A stretch of DNA of 45,993 bases, taken from Methanobacteriota archaeon. GTDB taxonomy: Archaea; JAADCQ01; Methanopyri; Methanopyrales; Methanopyraceae. The notes beneath the pieces are model-generated. The model was not told the origin of the DNA. It searched no databases and worked only from the letters and a program-made list of their open reading frames with translations. The DNA lies in contig JAMOPY010000025.1 in the NCBI GenBank assembly GCA_027064305.1, forward strand, positions 1 to 45,993, in the 5' to 3' direction. Below are positions 33,001-42,163 of this stretch, piece by piece; within the stretch, counting starts at the first letter, position 1; each line of letters starts with the position of its first letter. A program made the position numbers and the translations under genes.

Positions 33001-33871
33001 CGGATCCGTTGGTGAGCTGGTTCCAGCACCCGTCACCGAACATGAGACCCGCCAGGTAGAACAGGTCCTCGGGTTCGGGCAGCCGGATGGGCTTCGTCGA
33101 CTTGGCGTTCGACCGGTAGGAGACCTCGACGGCGTCGTAGAGGTCCGCTAGATCGATGCCCAGCTCCTCCGCCAGGTCGACGAGGATGTCGGCCCGGATC
33201 CGACCCTTCCGCAACTGGTAGTAGAAGGAGTTCTCCTTGATGTCCACCTCCAGCTCTTCCCACAGCGCCTTAATGCCGCGCTCCTTGGCCAGCTCGAGAA
33301 CGCTCTCCGCCTCCTCTTCCGGTAGGTGGACGAAGAAGTTCCTTCCGAGTCTGCGGAACACCTCGCGCTTGAGCTCCTCCTCGCTCATCCCTTCGTGGAC
33401 CAGCTTCTGGGTGCACACGATGTAATCTCCGACCTCCAGCTCGTCGGCCCTCTTCTCGACGATCTCGCCCGAGGGGTCCAGGACGAGGAACTTGTGCTCC
33501 GGGGTCGTGCGGATGCTCCTACCGTTCTTCACCTCGACCTCCACGAGCTTGTCCGCCTTCAGGCGCCACACGTGCGTGATCTCGCCCTTCACGATCTCCA
33601 CGGAGTCCTTGTCCAGGGAGGAGACCTCGACGGGCTCCTCCAGCTCGTAAACCTCCTCGTTCTCGTCACGCTTCACGAGCCTGCCGCGCTCCTTCAGCTC
33701 CTCGAACAGCTCGTCGGCCCGGACGAACCGGCCGTCCGCCAGGCAGATCTTGGTCTCCGGGGCCACGCACTTGCCGTGGTCGATGTGGGCGATGATGCCG
33801 ATGTTTCGGATCTTCTCCGGCTCGGTCATCAGCTCGCGGCACTTCTGGGCCATCTTCTCCTTACGGCCCAC
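30092..33871 (-). CDS. fusA: Elongation factor 2 with an in-frame intein
   Basis: Archaeal EF-2, the translocation GTPase. The precursor has 1,259 residues. Removing the 522-residue intein leaves 737, normal for EF-2. The P-loop AHIDHGK is split from TTL by the intein. Further GTPase motifs are [20 protein letters not shown] (G3) and INKVDR (G4). The diphthamide-loop histidine is in [11 protein letters not shown] near the C-terminus, which ends [12 protein letters not shown] chose GTG 33871 because a perfect hairpin GGGGG-TGT-CCCCC with the ribosome-binding site abuts it; GTG 33880 would start inside that site. It follows rps7 with its own TATA box. The stop interlocks with trpD. Confidence 0.97.
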   Translation of the reverse strand: MGRKEKMAQKCRELMTEPEKIRNIGIIAHIDHGKCVAPETKICLADGRFVRADELFEELKERGRLVKRDENEEVYELEEPVEVSSLDKDSVEIVKGEITHVWRLKADKLVEVEVKNGRSIRTTPEHKFLVLDPSGEIVEKRADELEVGDYIVCTQKLVHEGMSEEELKREVFRRLGRNFFVHLPEEEAESVLELAKERGIKALWEELEVDIKENSFYYQLRKGRIRADILVDLAEELGIDLADLYDAVEVSYRSNAKSTKPIRLPEPEDLFYLAGLMFGDGCWNQLTNGSEAILEEVKRIARDMGLEVKVREYEDATERIDFPETVPRLLEALFDYPRRKKAHRIRVNDFLARAPLDCIAEFIRGYFDADGTVEEGRSAVSVTSVSREFLEDLQLLLQKFDVASYLREEDGAYTLYVSGARSLERFPGFREPEKAKKLKKLMEKASSSELERVPISGEVLREVRGDVPTTRMFNGYSNYEGDQVGLTKSSLEKVISTLEEAGVEGEALERLRALAKDDVCFLEVVRVEEVEYEGYVYDFTVEGHHNFAADGFVVHNTTLSDQLLAGAGMISEELAGDQLVLDFDEMEQERGITIDAANVSMVHEYEGEEYLINLIDTPGHVDFSGDVTRAMRAVDGAIVVVCAVEGVMPQTETVLRQALRERVKPVLYINKVDRLITELKLSPEEMQQRFMEIITEVNKMIEQMAPKEFRDEWKVSVEDGSVAFGSAYYGWGISYPFMEKTGITFKDIIEACQEGPDAQKELAQEAPVYQVVLDMVVKHLPDPVTAQEYRIEQIWPGDPESEDGKMLRKCDPDGKLAMVVTDVRIDEHAGEVATGRVYSGTIREGQEVYLASAQREDRVQQVGIYMGPDRIRTDEVPAGNIAAVTGLRDVWAGETVTDPEDPIEPFEELKHFAEPVVTVAVEAKNTKDLPKLIEILHQIAKEDPTVEVKIDEETGQHLVSGMGELHLEIIAHRIKERGVDIKVSEPIVVYREGVFGVCDDEVEGKSPNKHNRFYVTIEPVEEEIIEAIEEGQINPEEMKQKELEEALIEHGMDRDDAKAVEAVKGTNFFLDKTVGVQYLNEVMELLVEGFEEAMEEGPLAKEPCRGVKVILTDAEIHEDPVHRGPAQVIPAIKKAIYGGMLLADTHLLEPIQYVYVTVPQDYMGAVTKEIQNRRGTIEDIQQEGDTVIIKAKAPVAEMFGFANDIRSATEGRAIWTTEHAGYERVPEDMEEDIIREIRERKGLKPEPPKPEDYIEEYGG
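32204..33769 (-). other. Intein in EF-2 (LAGLIDADG endonuclease type)
   Basis: Protein-splicing element of 522 residues inserted between the Lys and Thr of the EF-2 P-loop (GK/TT). It begins with Cys1 ([20 protein letters not shown]), has the block B motif TPEH (residues 89-92), two dodecapeptide motifs LAGLMFGDG (239-247) and GYFDADG (331-337) of a homing endonuclease, and ends [18 protein letters not shown]. The following extein residue is Thr. All residues expected for splicing are present, and both endonuclease motifs keep their aspartates, so it may still be mobile. EF-2 inteins at this site are known in Methanopyrus, as I recall. Confidence 0.95.
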
Positions 33872-33884
33872 GGGGGACACCCCC
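33872..33884 (-). promoter_or_regulatory. EF-2 ribosome-binding site in a perfect hairpin
   Basis: On the minus strand GGGGG-TGT-CCCCC directly precedes GTG 33871, the same design as at mtrC (GGGGG-AGT-CCCCC before TTG). Confidence 0.6.
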
Positions 33885-33911
33885 GGCTTCGGGCCGGCCC
33901 GTAGTCGAAAT

Positions 33912-33924
33912 GGATAAAAAAATA
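33912..33924 (-). promoter_or_regulatory. EF-2 promoter and possible rps7 terminator
   Basis: The minus strand reads TATTTTTTTATCC beginning 5 nt after the rps7 stop. The T-run could end rps7 transcription. TTTTTATCC, about 45 nt before GTG 33871, also fits a TATA box for EF-2. Both uses are inferred. Confidence 0.5.
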
Positions 33925-33929
33925 GTGGC

Positions 33930-34634
33930 TTACCGTGAGGCCTCGGCGATGCGCTCGATCTCCTCCTTCTTCTGGATCGAGTAGCAGTCGGTGTCGTACT
34001 TCGCGGCCGCGATGATCTCCTCGGCCAGGCACTCCTCCACGGGCTTGGGGTTTCGGAAGGCGCGCTGCTGGGTGCCCTCCGCGATGAATCGTAGGGCGAG
34101 GTCGACGCGGCGCTGTGGGGAGCAGTCCACGGCCTCGTGGTACGTGATACCTCCGTAGATGATGCGCGTGGTCTCCTCGCGCGGGGCCGCGTTCTCCACG
34201 GCCTGGACGAGGACCTGGATGGGGTTCTCGCCCGTGCGCTCGTGGATGATGTCGAACGCCTTCTTCACGATCTTGTACGCCAGGTGCTTCTTGCCCGTGT
34301 TCTTCTGCGTGCGCATCAGCTTGTTCATGAGTCGCTCGACGATGGGGACCTCGGACTTCGCGAACCGCTTCTTGGCGTGACGGCCGCCGGTGTGCGGTAG
34401 GTACGTGGGCTTGAGGCAGATGTAGTCCCGGAGGCCCGGGTCCCGGACCTCCACCTCGGTGGGGTCCCACTTGCCGAAGACCTTCATCCGGTTGAGGTTC
34501 TCCAGGTACGGGTTGCCCTCCAGGTCGGAGTAGACGACCTTCCAGCGGCGGGCGCTGGCCTCCATTCCGGGTTCCTCGGTCTCGGTGGCCTCCTCCTCGG
34601 TGGCCTCGGTCTCGGCCTCCGGCTCCTCCGCCAT
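33930..34634 (-). CDS. rps7: 30S ribosomal protein S7
   Basis: Primary 16S rRNA binder that organises the 3' domain head of the small subunit. 234 residues from ATG 34634. Family blocks are [80 protein letters not shown] and [10 protein letters not shown] at the end. It carries an N-terminal extension of about 25 residues made mainly of Glu, Ala and Thr, which is not part of the S7 fold. The ATG lies 12 nt after the rps12 TGA, and the ribosome-binding site TGAGGGG begins in that stop codon. GTG 34643 is less likely. Confidence 0.96.
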   Translation of the reverse strand: MAEEPEAETEATEEEATETEEPGMEASARRWKVVYSDLEGNPYLENLNRMKVFGKWDPTEVEVRDPGLRDYICLKPTYLPHTGGRHAKKRFAKSEVPIVERLMNKLMRTQKNTGKKHLAYKIVKKAFDIIHERTGENPIQVLVQAVENAAPREETTRIIYGGITYHEAVDCSPQRRVDLALRFIAEGTQQRAFRNPKPVEECLAEEIIAAAKYDTDCYSIQKKEEIERIAEASR

Positions 34635-34646
34635 GCGTGGCACCCC

Positions 34647-35090
34647 TCAGCGCATGGGCTTCTCGATCTTACCCTTCAGCAGCTCGGAGAGCGCCACGTC
34701 GTTCACCTTGACGACCTTGTATCGCACGCCCGGGATGTCGCCCTTGGCGCGGCCCTTGGGGCCGCCGATGCCCTCGATGACGACCTCGTCGTGCTCGTCG
34801 ATGTAGTCGATCGCGCCGTCTCCCGGGCAGAAGGCGGTGACCTGCTTGCCGTTCTTGATCAGCTGGACGCGGACGCACTTTCGGATGGCGGAGTTGGGCT
34901 GCTTGGCCTCGACTCCCACCTTCTCGAGGACGATGCCTCGGGCCTGGGGCGCGCCCTCCAGCGGGTCCGCCTTCTCGTCGAGTCGCAGCATGCGGCGCTT
35001 GTACCGCTCGTCCTTCCACCGGAACTTCTTCCGCTTCTCCCGGAGCTTGCGCGCCGCGAACTCACCCTGTGGGCTCTTCTTGCCGGGCAC
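34647..35090 (-). CDS. rps12: 30S ribosomal protein S12
   Basis: Decoding-centre protein, 147 residues as usual in archaea (called S23 in eukaryotes). It has [20 protein letters not shown] at the N-terminus, [37 protein letters not shown] and [20 protein letters not shown]. The start is GTG 35090 with GGGGTGAGCGCCC immediately upstream, again a G-run followed by CCC before the start codon. It is in the classic archaeal order rpl30e-nusA-rps12-rps7. Confidence 0.97.
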   Translation of the reverse strand: MPGKKSPQGEFAARKLREKRKKFRWKDERYKRRMLRLDEKADPLEGAPQARGIVLEKVGVEAKQPNSAIRKCVRVQLIKNGKQVTAFCPGDGAIDYIDEHDEVVIEGIGGPKGRAKGDIPGVRYKVVKVNDVALSELLKGKIEKPMR

Positions 35091-35119
35091 GGGCGCTCAC
35101 CCCGCGGCGCGTCGTCTCG

Positions 35120-35548
35120 TTACGTGACCACGATGTCGTCGATGTCGTGCAGTCGCTCGGCGAGGATCCGGGCCTTCTTTATGTTCCTGCCGCCCTTGCC
35201 GATGGCGCGGCCCCGCTCGGACTCGGGCACGTCCACGATCGCGATCTTCTTGTTGTCGCGCTCGGTGACGCGGACGCTCTTCACGCGGGCGGGGAAGAGG
35301 GCGTTCTTGATGAACTTCTCCGGGTCGTCCGAGTACTCGACCACCTCCACCTCCATGCCGAGCTGCTCCTGCACCCGCTTGACGTTCTGACCGCGCCGGC
35401 CGATCGCCAGGCCGATCTGGCCCTCCTTAACGACGAAGATCACGCGGTCGTGCTCGTCGTCGATCACGCAGTCGATGGCGTGGGCGCCCGTCAGGCTCTC
35501 GAAAAGGGCGATCATTCGAATCTGCTCGGTTTCCAGCTTGTACGCCAC
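35120..35548 (-). CDS. nusA: Archaeal NusA-like KH-domain protein
   Basis: Short archaeal NusA of 142 residues, consisting only of two KH RNA-binding domains. The GXXG loops are in GLAIGRRGQNVKRVQEQLGM and GRAIGKGGRNIKKARILAER. It is believed to take part in transcription elongation or termination, by analogy to bacterial NusA; archaeal evidence is limited. The start is GTG 35548, 20 nt after rpl30e, with GGGGAGGGGGTGAG upstream. It lies between rpl30e and rps12, as in most methanogens. Confidence 0.95.
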   Translation of the reverse strand: MAYKLETEQIRMIALFESLTGAHAIDCVIDDEHDRVIFVVKEGQIGLAIGRRGQNVKRVQEQLGMEVEVVEYSDDPEKFIKNALFPARVKSVRVTERDNKKIAIVDVPESERGRAIGKGGRNIKKARILAERLHDIDDIVVT

Positions 35549-35568
35549 GGTTTCTCACCCCCTCCCCG

Positions 35569-35904
35569 CTACTCGGAGACGCCCTCCTCCAGCGCCTCCT
35601 CGATCGTGGACAGCAGCTCGGACTCGCCCTCGTCCAGGACGGCGAGGGAGGCGACCACGTGCGGCCGGCCGCAGACGTCGCCCAGCTCCCGGCTCGTGCC
35701 CGGGTACACGAAGACCGGGATCTCCGCCAGCTCCGCGTAGTACTCGATGTCCTCCCGGATCTCGGCGGGGCAGTTCGCGGCCATGATCACCAGCTGGGGC
35801 CTCCCGAGCTTCAGCAGCTTGATGGTCTGGTTCGAGCCGAGCACCACCTCTCCCGTCTCGATCGCCATCCGAATCTGCCGCTCGATCTCCTGCAGGTCGA
35901 CCAA
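35569..35904 (-). CDS. rpl30e: 50S ribosomal protein L30e
   Basis: 111-residue L30e/L7Ae-fold ribosomal protein. It shows TGEVVLGSNQTIKLLKLGRP, QLVIMAANCPAEIREDIEYY and PVFVYPGTSRELGDVCGRPH, the typical RNA-binding surface. The start is TTG 35904; GGGGTG lies 9 nt upstream in the leader. It is the first gene after the promoter at 35961-35970. The C-terminal tail is acidic and slightly longer than in other archaea. Confidence 0.95.
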   Translation of the reverse strand: MVDLQEIERQIRMAIETGEVVLGSNQTIKLLKLGRPQLVIMAANCPAEIREDIEYYAELAEIPVFVYPGTSRELGDVCGRPHVVASLAVLDEGESELLSTIEEALEEGVSE

Positions 35905-35960
35905 CCCTCAGCACCCCGAGGGTGCAGAAGTAGTCTCGGCCCGTGCGCGCGGGCCCGGGC

Positions 35961-35970
35961 ATAAAAAGTT
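35961..35970 (-). promoter_or_regulatory. Promoter for rpl30e-nusA-rps12-rps7
   Basis: The 115-nt gap after rpoA'' holds AACTTTTTATGCCC on the minus strand. Its TATA centre is about 60 nt before TTG 35904, predicting a leader of about 35 nt. It separates the ribosomal-protein genes from the rpo genes. Confidence 0.6.
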
Positions 35971-36019
35971 TTGGTCCGCCGGGGGCGCGGATCGGAAACG
36001 CGGGCGCGAGGGCCGCATA

Positions 36020-37321
36020 CTACTCCTCTTCCTCCTCCGCCTCCCGGAACCGCGAGTAGTCGACCGTGACCTCCACCGTGCCCGTGCCCACGGGAACCGG
36101 TCGGCCCACGATGATGTTCTCCAGGATGCCGCGCAGCTCCTCCACGTCGCCCGACGTGGCCGTCTCCGTCAGGACCCGGGACACGTACTCGAAGGCCGCC
36201 TTGGTCAGCGGGCTGCCCTTCAGCTCCATGATCGAGTACCCGCCCATCGACCGCACGCTCCGCAGCTCGCCCCAGAAGGCCATCATGTCGCTGATCAGCA
36301 TGAAGTGCCGCCGGTCGACGGAGATGCCCTGGCTCTCGTACACGTCCTCCAGCTGCTCGATGACCGCGTTCCGGCCCGCCTCGATCCCGAGCAGCACGTC
36401 GATGACCTTCGGGTCGTTCGTGTTCACCCGCGTCGCGTCCACCTCGTCCAGCTGCATGAGCTTCAGCATGAGGTAGGCGCGCTTGGCCACCTTGCTGTTC
36501 CGGGCCCGCCGCGAGATCCACTTCGGCGGCCGGCCGGAGGTGCCGTCCGGGCTCCCGCGCACCAGGATGTAGTACTCTTCCTCCTCCTCGTCGTACTGGA
36601 CCGAGGCGTGCAGCACGCCCTCGATCCCCTTGACCACCGCCTCCCGGAGCTCGTTGGCCAGCTCCGCGAGCTCCGAGATCGACTCCACGTCCGTCAGGAC
36701 GACGCGCAGGGTGTCCCCCTCCACCTGGCAGGCCCCTCCGGTGAACTCCCGGACGAACTCGGTCAGCTCGTCCTCGTCCACCCCGAGGCGCTCCATCTCC
36801 TCCCGGTCGAGGGTCGCCTCGATCACCCGCTCCTCCGGGTTCACCTCGATCTCGCGCACCAGGTCCTCGAAGCGGGTCTCCCGGATCTTCCGGGCGACGG
36901 CCTCCGCCTTCTCCTCGTCCCGGTTGTAGGGCTCCTTCAACCGCAGGTAGATCACCCAGGTGGGGGGTCCTTGGTAGGGGAGGGAGAGGACGCGCTCCAG
37001 GGCGGGGATTCCCGTGGTGACGTCGATCTCCGCCACGCCGGCCAGGTGGAAGGTCCGCATCGTCATCTGCGTGGCCGGCTCGCACATGGACTGGGCGGCG
37101 AGCACGCCCACGGCGTCGCCGGGCTCGATCATCCGGACCTTGTAGTTCCGGACGAGGGCGCGGAGGACCCGGCGCAGGGTCTCCTCGTCCGCCTCCTTCA
37201 GGTCCTCATCCTCGGCCACCCGCTCCACGATCTCCCGCTCGAGCGCGACCGGCAGCTCCACGTCCTCCTCCTCGCAGACCTCCCGGAGCAGCCCCTCGAT
37301 CCGGTCCTCGAGCCCGCTCAC
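36020..37321 (-). CDS. rpoA2: RNA polymerase subunit A'' (Rpo1C)
   Basis: C-terminal part of the largest RNA polymerase subunit, 433 residues. It contains LAAQSMCEPATQMTMRTFHL with AGVAEIDVT (trigger-loop and bridge region), and MGGYSIMELKGSPLTKAAFE near the end, followed by ENIIVGRPVPVGTGTVEV. The start is GTG 37321, 12 nt after the rpoA' stop. The spacer TAG-GGGGCCGCCCCG contains a G4/C4 stem with the ribosome-binding site. The acidic tail (EEEEE) is typical of this genome. It is the last gene of the rpo cluster. Confidence 0.97.
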   Translation of the reverse strand: MSGLEDRIEGLLREVCEEEDVELPVALEREIVERVAEDEDLKEADEETLRRVLRALVRNYKVRMIEPGDAVGVLAAQSMCEPATQMTMRTFHLAGVAEIDVTTGIPALERVLSLPYQGPPTWVIYLRLKEPYNRDEEKAEAVARKIRETRFEDLVREIEVNPEERVIEATLDREEMERLGVDEDELTEFVREFTGGACQVEGDTLRVVLTDVESISELAELANELREAVVKGIEGVLHASVQYDEEEEEYYILVRGSPDGTSGRPPKWISRRARNSKVAKRAYLMLKLMQLDEVDATRVNTNDPKVIDVLLGIEAGRNAVIEQLEDVYESQGISVDRRHFMLISDMMAFWGELRSVRSMGGYSIMELKGSPLTKAAFEYVSRVLTETATSGDVEELRGILENIIVGRPVPVGTGTVEVTVDYSRFREAEEEEE

Positions 37322-37322
37322 C

Positions 37323-37336
37323 GGGGCGGCCCCCTA
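37323..37336 (-). promoter_or_regulatory. rpoA'' ribosome-binding site fused to the rpoA' stop
   Basis: Minus strand TAGGGGGCCGCCCC: the stop codon's G starts the G-run, and GGGG pairs with CCCC around GCCG, just before GG and GTG 37321. Confidence 0.55.
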
Positions 37337-40177
37337 CTCCTCCTCTTCCTCCTCCAGCACGACCTCCTTGACCACGTCCAGCACGCGGTCCACGTCCATG
37401 CCGTCGCCCCACTTCTTCGCCGGGTCGACCCGGTCCTCGCCGTACGCCAGCTGGATGATGTTGTTCGCGCTGTCACGCACGCGCCCGTCCTCGTCCACGA
37501 TGAGGTCCAGCGCCGTGGTCACGTACCGCCGGTGCAGGTAGCCCGAGTCCGCCGTGCGGAAGCCCTTGTCGATCAGGCCCTCCCGACCGCTCATCGCGTG
37601 CAGGAAGTACTCGACCATGTCCAGGCCCTCGAAGAAGCCGTGCCGGACGAAGCCGCCCTCCTTGATGCCCGGGATCAGGCTCTTCTCGAAGTGCGGCGTC
37701 ACGCGGTCCGTGTACGAGTAGTTCACGATCTTCTCCATGATGTGCTCCGTGTTGTGCTTGGCCCGGTGCGGTCGCTCGCCCATGATCGCCTGCTGCCCGC
37801 CGATCAGCGCCATGCGCGCGATGTTCGTGATGCTACCCCGCGCGCCCGACTCCGGCATGATGTACGCCGGGTTGAAGAGGTCCCGGTTCTCCTCCAGCAG
37901 CCGCTCGACCTCGGCCCGCGGGCGGTCCAGGGTGGCCATCACCTCGCTCTCGATGTTCCGCTCGATCATCTCGCCCCGCTCCACCCGGCTCCGGTTGCAC
38001 ACGTCCTCCTCCTCAACCTCCCGGAGCCGCCGCTCGCCCTCCCGGATGAGCTTCCGCGCCCGCTTGATCGCCCGCCGGCAGATTTTCTCCGCCTCCTCCC
38101 GGAACCGCCGGTAGATCTCCTCCAGCTCGTCCATGCCCAGCGTGAACCCGTACCGCGTGACGAACCGCAGGCCCAGCCGCCCGACCTTGTCCATCACCTT
38201 GAGCGCGAGCTCCGCCGCCTCGAACCACGGGTACCCCTCGCCCTTTGAGACCTTCCGCGCCGCGTACCGGTGCACGAGCTCGCCCATGATCCCGTGCACG
38301 ACCTTCTCGTCGAGGAACCCGCGCACGATCCGCCCTCGCTTGATGACCACCGTGCCGTGCTCCTCGTCCTCCGGGCACACCTGGTTCCGGATCTTCACCC
38401 CGTCCAGCCACTCCGGTAGGAACACGCTCAGCAGCTGTCGACCCGTGACCAGCGGCTCGCCCGGGCTGGGGTGCCCGCACACGAACTCCAGCCGGTGGAT
38501 CTTCCGCTCGAAGTCCCGCGAGTACTCCGCCTCCGGCTCGAGCTCCACCTCGGACGGGTCGAACCAGTCGCCCTCCTTCTTCACCTCCTCCAGGAGCTGG
38601 TACGCCTCCTTCAGCGGGATCCACGCCCGCGAGAGCAGGTGGAGGCCCACGATCGCCTCGTGGATGGGGCTGTTGCGCACGTCCTGGTGCCCGTCCTTCG
38701 GCGGCCACAGGTGGTACACGTACGCGCCCATCAGCTCGTGCACTTCGGCCCGGGCCTCCTCGGACTGCGGCACGTGCAGGTTCATCTCGTCCCCGTCGAA
38801 GTCCGCGTTGAAGCCCACGCCCATGTAGCACGCGGCCGGCAGCCGGAACGTCTTGCCCGGCATGACCTTCGTCCGGAAGCCCAGCTCGGACTGCACGTGC
38901 AGCGTGGGCTGCCGGTTGAACATGACCGGGTCGCCGTCCATGAGGTGCCGCTCGACGATGTCGCCCGGCTCGAGGTTCTCCGCCACCTGCTCCTTGTTCT
39001 CCTCCGTGATCCGGATCCGGCTCCCGTCCCGCTTGATCACGTAGTTCGCGCCGGGGTACTTGTCCGGGCCGTTCAGCACCAGCTTACGCAGCCGCTCCAG
39101 GTTCCACTCGGTGACTCGCTCGGGCACCGTGAGCTCCTTGGCCACCATCTTCGGCACGCCGAGCGTGAACGGGTCCAGCTCCGGGTCGGGCGTGATCACG
39201 GAGCGCGCCGAGAAGTTCACGCGCTTGCCCGCCAGGTTCTGCCGGAACCGTCCCTCCTTCCCCTTCAGCCGCTGCACGATGCCCTTCAGCGGCTTGCCGC
39301 CCGTCCGGTGCCGGGCGACGGGCACGCCGCCGATCTCGTTGTCGATGTACGTGGTCACGTGGTACTGCAGCAGGTCCCACTGGTCCTCGATGATGGGCTC
39401 CGGCGCGCCCGACTCGAGCGACTCCTTCAGCCGCAGGTTGACCCGGACGATGTCCACCAGCTTGTGCGTGAGGTCGTCCTCCGCCCGCTCGCCCGTCTCC
39501 AGGATGATCGACGGGCGCATGGTCACGGGGGGCACGGGGAGGACCGTGAGCACCGCCCACTCCGGTCGGGCCCGCTCCGGGTGGAAGCCGAGGATCTCCA
39601 CGTCCCCGTCCGGGATCTTCTCCAGCCAGGAGCGGACGTCCACCGGCCACAGCCGCTCGTCGTCCATCAGGATCGTCGTCGGCTTCTGGTACGTGATCTT
39701 CGGCGCCTCGGCGCCGCAGTGCGGGCAGGATTCCCGATCCTCCGCCCGCTCGACCACCTCCGCCGCGATCGACTTGACGGGGCGGATGCCCTCGCGCACC
39801 TCGCGCCGGTACTCCTCGATGTCGTCCTCCGGCAGCCGGACCCGGCCGCACTCCGGGCACGTGGCCCGGAGCACGTCCTTGATCCGCTCGGCGAAGCGCG
39901 GGTGGAGGACCGGGCGGGCCAGCTCGATGTGTCCGAAGTGCCCGGGGCACTTGCCCGCCGGCTGGCCGCACGTTCGACACCGCAGGCCCGGGTCGATCAC
40001 GCCCATCCGCGTGTCCATCACGCCGCCCTCGATGGGGTACCCGTCCTCGTCGTACGTCTCCGGCGTGGTCACCTCCACCTTGGACATCTTCCGGATCTTC
40101 TCGGGCGGGAGGATGCCGAACAGGATCCGCCGCACGTACTTGGGTGGATCTTGAACGTGCGGCTCCTCGGCGACCAT
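37334..40177 (-). CDS. rpoA1: RNA polymerase subunit A' (Rpo1N)
   Basis: N-terminal part of the largest RNA polymerase subunit, 947 residues, somewhat longer than the 870-890 usual in methanogens. The zinc-binding clamp is CRTCGQPAGKCPGHFGH (about residues 58-74). A second Cys set is CPECGRVRLP and CPHCGAEAP. The magnesium-binding active site is NADFDGDEMNLHVPQ. RFRQNLAGKRVNFSARSVIT is the lid/rudder region. The product is intein-free. The start is ATG 40177, 2 nt after the rpoB' stop, with GGAGGGTGAG overlapping the end of rpoB'. Confidence 0.97.
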   Translation of the reverse strand: MVAEEPHVQDPPKYVRRILFGILPPEKIRKMSKVEVTTPETYDEDGYPIEGGVMDTRMGVIDPGLRCRTCGQPAGKCPGHFGHIELARPVLHPRFAERIKDVLRATCPECGRVRLPEDDIEEYRREVREGIRPVKSIAAEVVERAEDRESCPHCGAEAPKITYQKPTTILMDDERLWPVDVRSWLEKIPDGDVEILGFHPERARPEWAVLTVLPVPPVTMRPSIILETGERAEDDLTHKLVDIVRVNLRLKESLESGAPEPIIEDQWDLLQYHVTTYIDNEIGGVPVARHRTGGKPLKGIVQRLKGKEGRFRQNLAGKRVNFSARSVITPDPELDPFTLGVPKMVAKELTVPERVTEWNLERLRKLVLNGPDKYPGANYVIKRDGSRIRITEENKEQVAENLEPGDIVERHLMDGDPVMFNRQPTLHVQSELGFRTKVMPGKTFRLPAACYMGVGFNADFDGDEMNLHVPQSEEARAEVHELMGAYVYHLWPPKDGHQDVRNSPIHEAIVGLHLLSRAWIPLKEAYQLLEEVKKEGDWFDPSEVELEPEAEYSRDFERKIHRLEFVCGHPSPGEPLVTGRQLLSVFLPEWLDGVKIRNQVCPEDEEHGTVVIKRGRIVRGFLDEKVVHGIMGELVHRYAARKVSKGEGYPWFEAAELALKVMDKVGRLGLRFVTRYGFTLGMDELEEIYRRFREEAEKICRRAIKRARKLIREGERRLREVEEEDVCNRSRVERGEMIERNIESEVMATLDRPRAEVERLLEENRDLFNPAYIMPESGARGSITNIARMALIGGQQAIMGERPHRAKHNTEHIMEKIVNYSYTDRVTPHFEKSLIPGIKEGGFVRHGFFEGLDMVEYFLHAMSGREGLIDKGFRTADSGYLHRRYVTTALDLIVDEDGRVRDSANNIIQLAYGEDRVDPAKKWGDGMDVDRVLDVVKEVVLEEEEEE

Positions 40178-40179
40178 GC

Positions 40180-42144
40180 CTACTCACCCTCCTCCCGCTC
40201 CTCCTCCCGGGACAGGGGGCCGACCTCGAGGATCGTGTCCATGCCGAAGGACTTGAGCTCGTCCAGGAGGATCTTGAACGCGTAGGACATCTCCACCTTG
40301 TCCGCCCGCACCTCGCCGCAGACCGGGCAGATCGTCTTGCCCGTGGCCGCGTGCACGTAGCACAGCTCGCCGCAGTTCGGGCACACGTACGCCTCGTACC
40401 GGTCGGACTCGTCCAGCAGCCGCTCCTTGAGGAACATGGACGCGCCCCAGGCCACCAGGTCGTCCCGCTCCATCTCGCCGAACCGCAGGCCGCCCTCCCG
40501 CGCCCGACCCTCCGTCGGCTGCCGCGTGAGCACCTGGACCGGGCCGCGCGACCGGGCGTGGCACTTGTCCTTGACCAGGTGGTACAGCTTCCGGTACAGG
40601 CACACGCCCACGAAGATCTCGGCCTCGAGCTTCCGGCCCGTGCGCCCGTCGTACATGACCTCCTTGCCCGTCGGCTCGAAGCCCAGCTCCCTCAGCATCC
40701 GCTTGATCTCCTTGTACTTGTCCTTCGGCCGGGACGTGAACGCCGAGCCGTCGATGCGCTTCCCGGCCAGCGCCGCCGCCTTGCCCGCCAGCATCTCCAG
40801 GATGTGCGCGACCGTCTCTCGCGAGGGCAGCGCGTGCGGGTTCAGGATCAGGTCCGGCGTGATCCCGTCCTCCGTGAACGGCATGTCCTCCTCCGGGACG
40901 ACCATCCCGATGACGCCCTTCTGACCGTGCCGCGACGAGAACTTGTCCCCCAGCTCCGGCACCCGCTCGTCCCGGATCCGCACCTTCACCAGCTTGTGCC
41001 CGTCGCTCGTCTCCGTGATGATCACGGCGTCCACGACGCCCGAGTCCGTGTGCCGGATCGCCGTCGAGGACTCCCGCCGCTCCTCCGCCGGCAGCTCCTC
41101 CGGCCGCATCTCCTCCAGGAAGCGGGGCGGGCTCGTCTTGCCGATGATCACCGCCTTACCCTCGACCTTCTCACCCACCTCGGCCAGCCCGTCCTCGCCC
41201 AGGTGCTTGTACGCCTCCTTCGACCGGTACCCGCGCACGCCCTTCTCCGGGATGCAGAACTTGTCCTTCATCCCGCCCGGGTACGTGCGGAGCTCGTCCT
41301 CGAACGTCTTGAAGAAGTACGACCGGGCGAGGCCCCGCTCGATCGCGGACTCGTTCATGATGATCGCGTCCTCCATGTTGTACCCCTCGTACGTGAGCAC
41401 CGCCACGATCATGTTCTGGCCGGCGGGCCGCTCGTCGTAGTCGAACGCCTCCGTGCCCCGCGTCTTCACCAGGGGCCGGTGCGGGTAGAACAGCAGGTGA
41501 CCCCGCGACTCCATGCGGAGCGGGTGATTCGCGGCGTAGAAGCCCAGGGCCTGCCGGGTCATGTTCGTACCCATCGTGTTACGCGGCGCCGAGTTCGACT
41601 CCGGCCACGGGATGCAGCTGCAGCACGTGCCGAAGATCGCGGCCGGGTCCAGCTCCACGTGCGTGTACTTCCTCCGCTCCTCCTTCGGCATCGAGTAGAA
41701 CTCCTCCAGCGACTCGGCGATGAGCGCGTTCTCCTCCTCCTCGGCGTCCAGGAACTCGATGACGCCCTCCTCCTCCAGCTCCTTCCACGAGATCTCGCCC
41801 TTCCTCAGCTTCTCCAGGTGCTCCTCCGTGAGCTTGACCTCCCCGTCCTCCACGACCAGCAGCGGCCGGACGACCCGGCCCCGGTCGCAGTTCACGTGCA
41901 CCTCGTTGAGGTCCTCGTGGTACGCGATGTTGACGCGCCGGTCCAGCACGCCCTCGCGCCGCAGCCGCCGCGCCTCCTCCACGAACGCCTCCGGGTCCTC
42001 CACGTACCCGACCAGGCGCCCGTTCACGTACACCGGGGTGAGCTCCTCTTCCTCCTCCGCGCCCGCCAGCGCCCGCTCGACCGCGCGGTCCACCCGACTC
42101 TCGATGTCACCCACCTCCGCGTCCGGATCGCGCGACTCGGCCAT
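40180..42144 (-). CDS. rpoB1: RNA polymerase subunit B' (Rpo2C)
   Basis: C-terminal part of the second-largest RNA polymerase subunit, 654 residues. Split B is usual for methanogens. It has LTYEGYNMEDAIIMNESAIE, FSSRHGQKGVIGMVVPEEDM, HARSRGPVQVLTRQPTEGRA and RFGEMERDDLVAWGAS. The C-terminal zinc site is CPNCGELCYVHAATGKTICP followed by VCG. The start is ATG 42144, 19 nt after rpoB'', with GGGGGGCGTGCGAG upstream. The N-terminal 20 residues are acidic. Confidence 0.97.
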   Translation of the reverse strand: MAESRDPDAEVGDIESRVDRAVERALAGAEEEEELTPVYVNGRLVGYVEDPEAFVEEARRLRREGVLDRRVNIAYHEDLNEVHVNCDRGRVVRPLLVVEDGEVKLTEEHLEKLRKGEISWKELEEEGVIEFLDAEEEENALIAESLEEFYSMPKEERRKYTHVELDPAAIFGTCCSCIPWPESNSAPRNTMGTNMTRQALGFYAANHPLRMESRGHLLFYPHRPLVKTRGTEAFDYDERPAGQNMIVAVLTYEGYNMEDAIIMNESAIERGLARSYFFKTFEDELRTYPGGMKDKFCIPEKGVRGYRSKEAYKHLGEDGLAEVGEKVEGKAVIIGKTSPPRFLEEMRPEELPAEERRESSTAIRHTDSGVVDAVIITETSDGHKLVKVRIRDERVPELGDKFSSRHGQKGVIGMVVPEEDMPFTEDGITPDLILNPHALPSRETVAHILEMLAGKAAALAGKRIDGSAFTSRPKDKYKEIKRMLRELGFEPTGKEVMYDGRTGRKLEAEIFVGVCLYRKLYHLVKDKCHARSRGPVQVLTRQPTEGRAREGGLRFGEMERDDLVAWGASMFLKERLLDESDRYEAYVCPNCGELCYVHAATGKTICPVCGEVRADKVEMSYAFKILLDELKSFGMDTILEVGPLSREEEREEGE

Positions 42145-42163
42145 CTCGCACGCCCCCCGCGAT

